A stretch of 56,291 bases of DNA. Source: Actinomycetota bacterium. Lineage in GTDB: Bacteria; Actinomycetota; Thermoleophilia; RBG-16-64-13. Positions 1-9,448 of the stretch are shown here, piece after piece; within the stretch, counting starts at the first letter, position 1, and the number at the start of each line of letters is the position of its first letter. A program made the position numbers and the translations under genes. The stretch is taken from the NCBI GenBank assembly GCA_018830645.1, contig JAHJSA010000002.1, positions 1-56,291 of the forward strand. The letters are read 5' to 3'. Under the pieces are notes generated by a model, which was not told the origin of the DNA, did no database searches, and saw only the letters and a program-made list of their open reading frames with translations.

Positions 1-79
1 CCCACAACCGTCGACGGCGCTCGTCAAGCTCGCCCGCCAGTGCCCGATAGCGCTCACCGATTGCCTCTTCGCCGCCCAT
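1..79 (-). CDS. Transposase N-terminus, ISAzo13-like, cut by the window edge
   Basis: The frame opens with ATG at 79 and runs off the left edge after 26 codons. The visible residues begin [20 protein letters not shown] and continue with an arginine-rich stretch ending in LW. That resembles the N-terminus of ISAzo13-family (Rhodopirellula-type DDE) transposases. A purine-rich GAGAGGGG lies just upstream of the start. It sits among other mobile-element debris. Whether the rest of the gene is intact cannot be seen, and the family call rests on a short segment. Confidence 0.45.
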   Translation of the reverse strand, partial: MGGEEAIGERYRALAGELDERRRRLW

Positions 80-129
80 ACCCCTCTCTTCGACGAAGTG
101 AGCTCTGCTCCTTTCTCTTGTTTCCTGAC

Positions 130-425
130 GGGCCCTTAGCGGCCGCGCGGATCTCGCTCAGCTCCTGCTGCACGGGCGACTCCACCTCGAAGACCTCCTG
201 GGCCAGATCAGTGTTGCCCAAAATGGCCTGGAGCAGGTTGTTGAAGTCGTGGGCTATGCCGCCGGCGAGCAGGCCGACGGCTTCGAGCTTCTGGGACTAT
301 TGGGGCATGGACTGTAGGCGCAGGCGCTCCTCCTCGGCCTGCCTGTGTTCGGTAATGTTCCGCAAGACGGCACTGATGGCCGGCCTGCCCTGGTGAACGT
401 AGGGGATGGCGGTGAACTCGATCGA
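130..425 (-). pseudogene. PAS/HisKA histidine kinase remnant
   Basis: One minus-strand frame reads the end of a PAS domain (SIEFTAIPYVHQG, then a VLRNITEHRQAEEE linker) and continues into a histidine kinase phospho-acceptor box, [11 protein letters not shown], with the conserved His. There is no start, no ATPase domain, and an in-frame TAG at 297-299 between the PAS part and the H-box. Homology stops near 130, where the sequence becomes unrelated. On its right it is joined directly to an istB remnant. It is a dead fragment carried or interrupted by insertion elements. Confidence 0.6.
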
Positions 426-437
426 CAGGTGTGATCG

Positions 438-609
438 CTACTTGCCGGAGGGGCATGCGCTGGGGCGGAAGGCGCAGCCGAGATAGGTCTTCCCAAGACC
501 CGTGGCCCCGGTGATGATGACGTTGTGGTGGTGGCGCAGATAGCCGCCAGCCGCCAAGTCGACGAAGACATTGCGTATTTCGGCCGAACTGACCACCCGG
601 TTCGGCCGT
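438..609 (-). pseudogene. IS21-type IstB ATPase remnant (second copy)
   Basis: This frame gives VFVDLAAGGYLRHHHNVII followed by a Walker A motif, TGATGLGKTY, and a degraded ACPSGK where IstB proteins usually have ACRQG. It ends at TAG 438-440, where it abuts the kinase remnant. Only the region around the P-loop survives. It is in a different frame from the longer istB remnant to its right, so two separate IS21-family pieces lie back to back, with terminal repeats between them. Confidence 0.5.
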
Positions 610-640
610 AGCTGACCGGGTGTTTCGGCAGAGACTGACC
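576..640. repeat. IS21-type terminal repeats, three units about 23 bp apart
   Basis: Three imperfect 19-base units start at 576, 599 and 622. On the plus strand each has the form TTCGGC followed by a few bases and CTGACC. On the minus strand they read GGTCAG-N4/6-GCCGAA. A fourth, weaker TTCGGC lies at 647. Multiple terminal repeats of this GGTCAG...GCCGAA type are typical of the ends of IS21-family elements, and these lie just downstream of an istB remnant as expected. They mark an element end between the two istB fragments. Confidence 0.5.
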
Positions 641-1180
641 AGCGTGTTCGGCACGATGGCGCCGTGCCACATGTCCGGAGGCAGCTCGCCTCGCCACCAG
701 GGTCGAGCGGGTGAGCGTCCGCTCGTCGATCACCTCGAGGAGGTCCCGCGCTTCGAGGAGGGAGAGCGGGGTGAGGCCGAAGTCGTCGAGGATGAGAAGC
801 TCCGTCTTGGCGAGACGGTCCATGAAGGCCGGGTAGCTCCCGTCCCCCTTGGCCAGCGCCAGCTCGGTGAGGAGCGCCGAGAGACGGAAGTAGCGGGCCC
901 TGAGATTCTGGCGACAGACGGCGTTCTCGAGCGCACAGGCCACGTAGGTCTTGCCCACCCCGGTGGCACCGAGGACGAGGAGGTTCTGGTGGTCGCGGAC
1001 GAAGGCGCGGGTGGCGAGCGAACGCATGAGCGCCCGGTCAAGACCCCGGGCAGGCGAGTAGTCGAGATCTTCCGGGCAGGCGGGGAGCCGGAGCTTCGCC
1101 TCTCTGAGGAGTCTCTCGAGCACCCGGTTCCTCCGCCCGGTCCACTCCTCATCGACCAGGAGCCCCAGGTGCGCGCCGCC
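640..1180 (-). pseudogene. istB: IstB-like IS21 helper ATPase, truncated and frameshifted
   Basis: The minus strand reads an IstB ATPase from about 1180 (LLVDEEWTGRRNRVLERLL) through Walker A GATGVGKTY and Walker B LLILDDFGL. After ERTLTRSTLVARR near 690 the reading frame changes, and the expected continuation (ELPPDMWHGAIV) is in another frame. The first 50 or so residues of a normal IstB are missing, because the right end is joined to an IS630 transposase tail. It is non-functional. No istA transposase is present beside it. Confidence 0.75.
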
Positions 1181-1291
1181 ATCGAGGGGTTCGTGACCGC
1201 CTACAATCCGACCGCGGAGCCCTTCCAGTGGAGTAAGCGCGAGGTCAAGAACACACCCCTGAAGAAGAAGTACGCTGAGTTATGTAGGTAG
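1165..1291 (+). pseudogene. IS630-type transposase C-terminal tail
   Basis: The plus strand encodes VRAAIEGFVTAYNPTAEPF, then QWSKREVKNTPLKKKYAEL and a stop at 1289-1291. The pattern IxxFVxAYNxxAxPFxWxK is characteristic of the last 40 residues of IS630-family DDE transposases. Upstream of about 1165 the frame is the shadow of the opposite-strand istB remnant, so only the tail survives. It is a short relic and supports a history of nested insertions. Confidence 0.5.
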
Positions 1292-1442
1292 GTATTAGTG
1301 CGGGTCCCCCGACAAGTCCCAGCGCGGGATCCGGGAGGGCTTTGAAGGAACGTTTCCTCGGATATATGTTTTGGTTGTGCTCAGGTCCTCGTTCGCCGAG
1401 AGCCCCTGTCAAGCAGCGCTTCAACTCTGTTAACCAACGCGG

Positions 1443-1832
1443 TTCGGAACGCCGCTAGGTCGGACACCTCCACACCAAGGAACAGAGGGAGCACCGCATC
1501 TTGCTGGGCGCCGGCTACAAAGATCAGGGCCTCGTGCTGCCGGCGAGCGACGTCCGACCGTGGGCCCCGAACCTACTGACCAGTGCTTTCATCTAGTGCG
1601 GCGTATCGCCTTGCCCACGGTGAGATTCCACGACTTGCGGCACGACCATATCACTCAGCTCCTACTCCGGGGCGTGCCTCTCAAGGTCGTCAGCGCGCGG
1701 GCCGGCCACGCGGGGATTGCGATCACGGCTGACCTGTACGACCACCTCCTGCCAGGAGCTGACGAACAGGCGGCCGCCAAGCTGGACGACGTTTACGCCT
1801 GGCAGGCTCCCGTGGGCGACGTCAAGTGGTGA
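1443..1832 (+). pseudogene. Tyrosine recombinase (integrase) C-terminal fragment, frameshifted
   Basis: The downstream frame (1590-1832) has the core of a phage-type integrase: RFHDLRHDH (the HxxR motif), then GHAG and DLYDHLLPG, with the presumed nucleophile Tyr. The part before it (KEQREHRILLGAG, then DQGLVLP and NLLTSAF) is in another frame and meets a stop near 1595. A small deletion has therefore broken the gene around 1590. The N-terminal half and the first catalytic Arg are missing. It ends about 85 bp from the 3' end of tRNA-Leu, the usual place for an integrase next to its attachment site. Confidence 0.75.
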
Positions 1833-1916
1833 GTCGTGCGGCAACTGCGCGGCACTTCGGTACCCTAAGAACATCTACAGATATGACTACCTGAGAAGAA
1901 TTCCTGCAAATCAAGA

Positions 1917-2000
1917 GGCCGGAGAGGGGAGTCGAACCCCCACGGGTGGTTAGCCCAACGGTGTTTAAGACCGTTGCGTCTGCCGTTCCGCCACTCCGGC
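1917..2000 (-). tRNA. tRNA-Leu (anticodon UAA)
   Basis: Read on the minus strand, the gene starts GCCGGAGTGGCGGAACGG and has acceptor arms GCCGGAG/CTCCGGC. The anticodon stem ACGGT/ACCGT encloses the loop CTTAAAC, giving anticodon UAA. A long variable arm and a T arm with GGTTCGA follow, as in a class II tRNA. No CCA is encoded. The base after the acceptor stem would be C, where leucine tRNAs normally carry A. The 3' end faces the broken integrase, so this gene is the likely attachment site of the mobile region at 1-1.9 kb. Confidence 0.92.
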
Positions 2001-2116
2001 CCGAGCCTGCATTACTTTACCAGCCCAGGAGGCGATAGGCGCCTCTGCCGCCGCGCCCACAGCACGGCCGGAGCGCCCCCCGGCGGCCCGGCGACCCGGC
2101 ACCCGTTCCGTCCCCG

Positions 2117-3706
2117 CTACCGCCCCGCCTCGAGAAGGATACCGTCGAGCATGTCTCGCTCCGAGACCGTAACCTCCGTCCACCCCAGGGCTTCCATGGC
2201 TCCGAGGAGCACTTCGCCTCCAGCCACGATGACCCCAGCCCGGCCCGGCTGTATGCAGGGCAGGGCGGCCCGCTCCTCCGGGTCGAGCGCCGCGAGGCGG
2301 TCGACCTGTCGGGCAAGCTCGGAGCGAGAGAAGCCGCGCAGGTGGATGACGGCAGGATCGTACGATCCCAATTCGAGGATCAGGCAGGCCAATGTGGTGA
2401 TGGTTCCGGCGACGCCCACGAGCCGAGCATGCGTCCGCGAAGCGGCGCCCGGTTCCGGCGGCGCCAGAGGCCGGGGCGCGCCGAACCTGTCCGCGAACGG
2501 CTGGAAGGCTTCGCGCGCCGCAAGCCTGGCGGCGACCCGCTCTTCGGGTGTGGGAGGATCGCTGAGAAACCAGGCAGCCGTTCCCCGCACGCAGCCGAGG
2601 TCGAGACTCACGGCATCGACGGCAGGTGCGGCGTGGGCGGATGCAGCCGTTTCCTCTGTGGTGCGCCCGACCGTGGGCGGGCCGAGCGCGCCGCTCCGCT
2701 CCACGCCCCGCACCAACTCGGTGGACCCGCCGCCGACATCGATCACCACAGTGTCTTCGCCCGGTAGGTCCAAGGTCGCGCCGCGGTAGGAGAGCAGGGC
2801 TTCCTCGGGGCCGCTCGCCACGCGGGCGCGGATGCCGAGCTCCCTGCCAAGGCGGGCGATGAACTCCGGGCCATCGGATGCGTCACGCGAGGCGCTCGTT
2901 CCCACGAGGTCGATGATCTCCGCGCCCAGTTGGCGAGCCTCCTTCACGAAGCCGACGACCGCCTCGGCGGTGCGGCGCGCCGCATCCGGATCGAGCGGGC
3001 CTGTCCTCTCGAAGCCGGCGCCGAGTCTGGTGACCCGCGCTCTGCGCACCAATGTGCGAACGCAGACGGTGCCTCCAACGACACCCACCAGCAAACGCAC
3101 TGAGTTCGTGCCCACGTCGATGGCCGCCCGAGGGGTGGGAGATCCCGGAAGAAACGAAGCGCACCGTGCGTCGCCGCACCACAGCGGGCCCACGTTCGAG
3201 AGTAGGCCGTCGAGATCACGGAGAGTCCCGTCGGCGGGGGGATCATGGCCAAGTGCGCCCGCGCGGGCGGCTACGAGAGTCGCGGCGTAGGCGTGGAGGC
3301 AGGTAGCCTTTTCTCCGCCGACCGGCCCACCGACGCCCCGATCCAGCACCGCCCCGTTGTCGACGCGGGCGACGTTCGGAACTCCGACCGCCAGCTCGTG
3401 CCTGCGCTCACGGCACCGTTGATCGACCTCGTCCAAGGAGGCGGCAAGCACCGGGTCATCGCGGAGCCGGCGCCGAAAGCGTTCCACGCCGCTTGCAGCC
3501 TCGGCGCGCGAGACCTCCTCGACCGCCGAGGGACAGGTGAGATAGAAGAGAGTGGGGAACGGGGCGTCGTCGTCTAGATACGGCGCCGTCTCGATCACGG
3601 CCGGCAACCCGAACGGGCAGACCGCCACCACGCGCCACGTGCCGCGGGGTATGCGCCCGAGTTGGCCACCCAGTACCGAACGGTGATCGTTGTCCTCCGC
3701 GGCCAT
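2117..3706 (-). CDS. DUF501 / Ppx-GppA phosphatase fusion protein
   Basis: This 529-residue protein joins two domains that are usually separate neighbouring genes in Actinobacteria. Residues about 10-185 match DUF501 (LGRIPRG, CPFGLPAVIETAPYL, PTLFYLTCP, KATCLHAY). From about 190 on it is an exopolyphosphatase/guanosine-pentaphosphatase with ASKHA-fold motifs: AAIDVGTNSVRLLVG, then TVVIDVGGGSTELV and GVAGTITTLACL. The role is probably hydrolysis of polyphosphate or pppGpp; the DUF501 function is unknown. ATG at 3706 is preferred over an in-frame TTG at 3721 because a GGTGAG lies just upstream. It follows ftsB by 23 bases and is the last gene of the eno-pyk-ftsB group. Confidence 0.85.
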   Translation of the reverse strand: MAAEDNDHRSVLGGQLGRIPRGTWRVVAVCPFGLPAVIETAPYLDDDAPFPTLFYLTCPSAVEEVSRAEAASGVERFRRRLRDDPVLAASLDEVDQRCRERRHELAVGVPNVARVDNGAVLDRGVGGPVGGEKATCLHAYAATLVAARAGALGHDPPADGTLRDLDGLLSNVGPLWCGDARCASFLPGSPTPRAAIDVGTNSVRLLVGVVGGTVCVRTLVRRARVTRLGAGFERTGPLDPDAARRTAEAVVGFVKEARQLGAEIIDLVGTSASRDASDGPEFIARLGRELGIRARVASGPEEALLSYRGATLDLPGEDTVVIDVGGGSTELVRGVERSGALGPPTVGRTTEETAASAHAAPAVDAVSLDLGCVRGTAAWFLSDPPTPEERVAARLAAREAFQPFADRFGAPRPLAPPEPGAASRTHARLVGVAGTITTLACLILELGSYDPAVIHLRGFSRSELARQVDRLAALDPEERAALPCIQPGRAGVIVAGGEVLLGAMEALGWTEVTVSERDMLDGILLEAGR

Positions 3707-3729
3707 AGGCTCACCGCCCAACGACGGCG

Positions 3730-4230
3730 TCAGTACAGACTGCGCAGGGAATCGAGCAGCTTCTCGAGGGGGCCGGGTTCTTCGGCGCTGGGGTCCTCGG
3801 CCGACGGCGAAGCCGTTTCGGGCGCCCCGGTAACGATGTACACGTCCTCACCGGGCCGTGCCAGGTTCAGCTCAGAACGGGCAAGCGCTTCGACATACGA
3901 ATCGCGCTCGAGAAGGCCGATCTGAGAGATGACCGCCGCGTTCTCCTGCTCGAGCAGCGCGACCTGGGCTTCCATCTCCGCGTGCTCCCGCCGAACGTCT
4001 TGGAGATCGTTGAACGGCTTCACGCTGCCGTAGACGCCGAGAGCCACGATGACGACCAGAACGACCGCAAGCCACGGGGACATGATCCGCCCACGGCGAT
4101 GGGAGCCGCGCTTCGCTGATGCGCGGGTGACCGGGCTCGGCGGAGCCGCGGTGCGGGCAGTCTGACGACGCCGACGGGTCTTGTCTGCTGCGACGCCTCC
4201 GCCGGCGCCTCTTTTCTTGTCGGCAGCCAT
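3730..4230 (-). CDS. Septum formation initiator (FtsB/DivIC family)
   Basis: The 166-residue protein has a basic, disordered N-terminus (about 50 residues rich in K, R and A) and one membrane segment around LAVVLVVIVALGVYGSV. A coiled coil follows (RREHAEMEAQVALLEQENA), then the typical RDSYVEALARSELNLARPGE motif and an acidic, Pro-rich tail. FtsB/DivIC proteins are bitopic divisome components that bind FtsL and FtsQ. Its place beside eno and a DUF501 gene is the conserved actinobacterial arrangement. The basic N-terminal extension is longer than in Proteobacteria, as is common in Actinobacteria. Confidence 0.85.
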   Translation of the reverse strand: MAADKKRGAGGGVAADKTRRRRQTARTAAPPSPVTRASAKRGSHRRGRIMSPWLAVVLVVIVALGVYGSVKPFNDLQDVRREHAEMEAQVALLEQENAAVISQIGLLERDSYVEALARSELNLARPGEDVYIVTGAPETASPSAEDPSAEEPGPLEKLLDSLRSLY

Positions 4231-4274
4231 TGAACGATTGTTCTCTCCGAGCGACGGCTTTCCTGCTACGAGTT

Positions 4275-5861
4275 CTATACCCGCTCCACCTTGATCACGT
4301 TCGTCGATCCAGGCACGTTGACCAGCGCGCCACAGGTCACCACCACCAGATCACCCGTCGTCACGAGCCCTGTGGTCCGCGCGGCGCGAAGCGCCACCCG
4401 GATTGTCTCGTCGGTATCCGAGGCCTCCGCGACCACCATGGGTACCACCCCCCACTCCAACGCCAGCTGGGAACGTACCCCCTCGGACGGAGTGGTTGCT
4501 ATCACCGGTACGCCGGGGCGGTGCCTCGACACCTGTCGCGCCGTTGCCCCCGTGCGGGTGGGTGTGAGGATGGCCGCCGCGCCGAGGTCCGCCGCGAGAG
4601 CGCACGCGGCTCGACTGATGGCCTCCGTGGTATCGGGCGCCGCCAATTCGCCTCCGGCGCTCGGCCGGGAGCCCGCGCTCGGCCGGGGGGCCGAGGTCGG
4701 CAGAGAGCCCGCGCTCGCCGGGAAGCCCACGGCGCCCCGAGAGGCGCCGGCGGAAACCGCGCCCTCTACTGCGCCGAACAGATCCTCCTCCACCGTGGCC
4801 ACGATACGGGCCATAGTGGCCACGCTCTCGACGGGGTACGCTCCCACAGCGGTCTCCCCCGATAGCATCACTGCCGTGGTGCCGTCGTACACGGCGTTGG
4901 CCACGTCGGAGGCCTCGGCGCGGGTCGGGGTGGGTGCCGCGGTCATGGATTCGAGCATCTGCGTGGCCGTGATCACCGCGCGTGCCCGAGCCGTGGCCCG
5001 GCGGATGATCGCCTTCTGCCAGCGCGGCACCTGCTCGGGCGGGATCTCAACGCCGAGGTCGCCGCGAGCCACCATCACCCCGTCGGACGCCTCGATGATC
5101 GCATCGATGTGCGCGAGCGCTTCGTGCTTCTCGATCTTGGCGATGATACGGGCGCCGCTGCCCAGCGACTGCAGGCGTTGGCGCAACTGATGTACATCCG
5201 CGGCCGAACGCACGAACGAGAGGGCCACGAGATCCACGCCACACTCAGCCCCGTACTCGATGTCGGCCACGTCTTTCTCAGTGAGCGACGGCACGTCGAG
5301 CGTGACACCCGGCACGTTCACCCCTTTGCGGTCTCGCACCACGCCGCCCACTTCGACCACACAGTGCACGGCCTCGCCATCCACGGCGACCACTCGCAGG
5401 CGCACCCGCCCATCGTCGATGAGGATCACAGTATCAGGGGCGAGCTGGCTCCCAAGTGTGGCCAAGGAGACACCCAGCCGCTCGGCTGTGCCGAGGGCGC
5501 CGTCGTCGGGCTGCAACCGCACAGACGCGCCCGCGACCAGCAGCGCCTCCCCGTCGGCCACGCGCCCTACGCGGATCTTCGGACCCTGCAGATCCTGGAG
5601 CACCGCCACGTTGCGGTCTAGGCGCGCAGCGACCGAACGCACCAGCTCTATCTGGCGCCCGTGATCGGCGCGCGTGCCGTGCGAGAAGTTCACCCGCGCC
5701 ACATTCACGCCGGCCAACAGAAGGGCCTCGACGACCTCGGCGCTCTGCGAGGCGGGGCCGAGTGTAGCGACGATCCGCGTTCGGCGGAACGTCCGCCCGT
5801 CGCCGCCGGCGAGCCTTGGTCGAGCGGGATGGCGTCCGGTTCCGGCTTCTGCTCCGCTCAC
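4275..5861 (-). CDS. pyk: Pyruvate kinase
   Basis: The 528-residue protein converts phosphoenolpyruvate and ADP to pyruvate and ATP. Recognisable motifs run in order: RRTRIVATLGPAS at the start of the barrel, NVARVNFSHG, the B domain, IIAKIEKHEAL (the catalytic Lys region), MVARGDLGVEIP, VITATQMLESM and MLSGETAVGAYPVE. The C-terminal allosteric domain is present. Between barrel and C-terminal domain there is an unusual insert of about 45 residues, low-complexity and rich in Ala, Gly, Ser and Pro, from an imperfectly repeated GC-rich stretch near 4660-4740. The start is a GTG behind GTGAGG. It lies 7 bases downstream of eno. Confidence 0.95.
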   Translation of the reverse strand: MSGAEAGTGRHPARPRLAGGDGRTFRRTRIVATLGPASQSAEVVEALLLAGVNVARVNFSHGTRADHGRQIELVRSVAARLDRNVAVLQDLQGPKIRVGRVADGEALLVAGASVRLQPDDGALGTAERLGVSLATLGSQLAPDTVILIDDGRVRLRVVAVDGEAVHCVVEVGGVVRDRKGVNVPGVTLDVPSLTEKDVADIEYGAECGVDLVALSFVRSAADVHQLRQRLQSLGSGARIIAKIEKHEALAHIDAIIEASDGVMVARGDLGVEIPPEQVPRWQKAIIRRATARARAVITATQMLESMTAAPTPTRAEASDVANAVYDGTTAVMLSGETAVGAYPVESVATMARIVATVEEDLFGAVEGAVSAGASRGAVGFPASAGSLPTSAPRPSAGSRPSAGGELAAPDTTEAISRAACALAADLGAAAILTPTRTGATARQVSRHRPGVPVIATTPSEGVRSQLALEWGVVPMVVAEASDTDETIRVALRAARTTGLVTTGDLVVVTCGALVNVPGSTNVIKVERV

Positions 5862-5868
5862 CCGCGCC

Positions 5869-8159
<2,291 letters not shown>

Positions 8160-8260
8160 CACACCTCCCTCAAAGGCCGGTGCGACCACGCAGTCCCGCG
8201 GGATTGCGAGATCACCCGCCGACCCCGCCGATGGCTGTTGTGGCGCTGTGGATCCCAGCC

Positions 8261-9358
8261 CTACTGCTTGGTCGTGGTGGTCTCACCCGCGGTCGTCGGG
8301 GTCGCGCCGGCCGCGGTCGTGGTCGTGGCACCCGCGGCGGTCGTGGTGGTGGTCTCCTTGATGTACTGCTCGGCGACTTGCACCCCGGCGGTCTCTTTCG
8401 CCGCAGCCAGCCATTCATCCCACGTGACCAGTTTCGCCTCATCCAACAGGGTCGACTGTATCTTGCCGCGGACTTCGTCCAGGGTCAGCAGTCGTTCCTC
8501 GTTGACCGACTCCACCTTGATCAGGTGGTAGCCGAACTGGGTCTTCACCGGCTGGGAGACCTCGCCGGCCTCCATCGAGAAGACAGACTCCTCGAACGCG
8601 GGCACCATCACACCCCGCGCCACCTGCCCGAGGTCGCCGCCCTGCTCTTTGGAACCGAGATCTTCCGAGACCTCGCGGGCCACAGTGGCGAAGTCTTCGC
8701 CGTCGAACAGACGCTTCCGGGCCGCCTCGGCCTCAGCGAAAGCCGCCTGCCACTCCTCGTCGGTGAACTCGGCCTCGGGGTCGACGGCGTCGCCCGGAGC
8801 GAAGAGCATGTGACGGGCTGTCCTGGTCTCAGATTCGCTGAAGAGCGCTTGATTCTCCTCGTAGTACGCGGCGATCTCCTCGTCGGCGATCACGAGGTCT
8901 GTCGTGACGGCCTCCACCGCGGCATCGAGCATTTCCCTCTCGCGGAGGCTGCTGTTCAACTGGTCGAGGGTGAGATTCTGCTCCGCGAGGGCCGCGTTGA
9001 ACGCCTCCTCGTCGCCGCCGAACATGACCTTGATCTCGTCCAGCTTGGTCTGGAGGTACTCGTCGGTGATGTCCACCCCGAGCGCCGTCGAATTCTGGGT
9101 GACCACTTCGAGCGTGACGAGGTAGTCGAGCACGTCATTGACGAACTTCGTGTACTCCTCCGGATTCTCCTTGGCATCGGGCACGAGGTCCGGGTTCTGA
9201 GCCTGGATCTCAGCGGCCCGCGCCTCGAGCGCCTCTATGGTGATGACCGTGTCGCCGATCTGTGCGGCCACATCTTTGGGCAGGTCGCCCCCACTGCACC
9301 CCAGCGCCGCCACCACCAGAACCAGCATGACGATGGTGGCGACTATCCTCTTGGTCAC
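8261..9358 (-). CDS. SurA/PrsA-type peptidyl-prolyl isomerase lipoprotein
   Basis: The 365-residue protein begins with a lipoprotein signal peptide, with lipobox LVVAALGC, so it should be anchored outside the cell membrane. A SurA-like chaperone N-domain follows, then a parvulin domain (TARHMLFA...LGSKEQGGDLGQV...QFGYHLIKVES). The last 30 residues are a Thr/Ala-rich repeat (TTTTAAGATTTTAAGATPTT), likely a flexible surface linker. GTG at 9358 has AGGAGAG seven bases upstream. It likely folds secreted proteins. It sits between mfd and mazG with no overlap. Confidence 0.88.
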   Translation of the reverse strand: MTKRIVATIVMLVLVVAALGCSGGDLPKDVAAQIGDTVITIEALEARAAEIQAQNPDLVPDAKENPEEYTKFVNDVLDYLVTLEVVTQNSTALGVDITDEYLQTKLDEIKVMFGGDEEAFNAALAEQNLTLDQLNSSLREREMLDAAVEAVTTDLVIADEEIAAYYEENQALFSESETRTARHMLFAPGDAVDPEAEFTDEEWQAAFAEAEAARKRLFDGEDFATVAREVSEDLGSKEQGGDLGQVARGVMVPAFEESVFSMEAGEVSQPVKTQFGYHLIKVESVNEERLLTLDEVRGKIQSTLLDEAKLVTWDEWLAAAKETAGVQVAEQYIKETTTTTAAGATTTTAAGATPTTAGETTTTKQ

Positions 9359-9448
9359 GATTCGACTCTCCTCTTGTCTCAAATGGAGTTCAAAGCCGGC
9401 GGCTTCTTGACGCCAGCGGGTCGGTCAGATCTCTGGTCGGAGACCCAG

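Noticed and set aside
40-396. A 118-codon plus-strand frame at the left end
   Set aside because: The opposite strand in the same place reads recognisable histidine kinase and transposase fragments, so this frame is a shadow.
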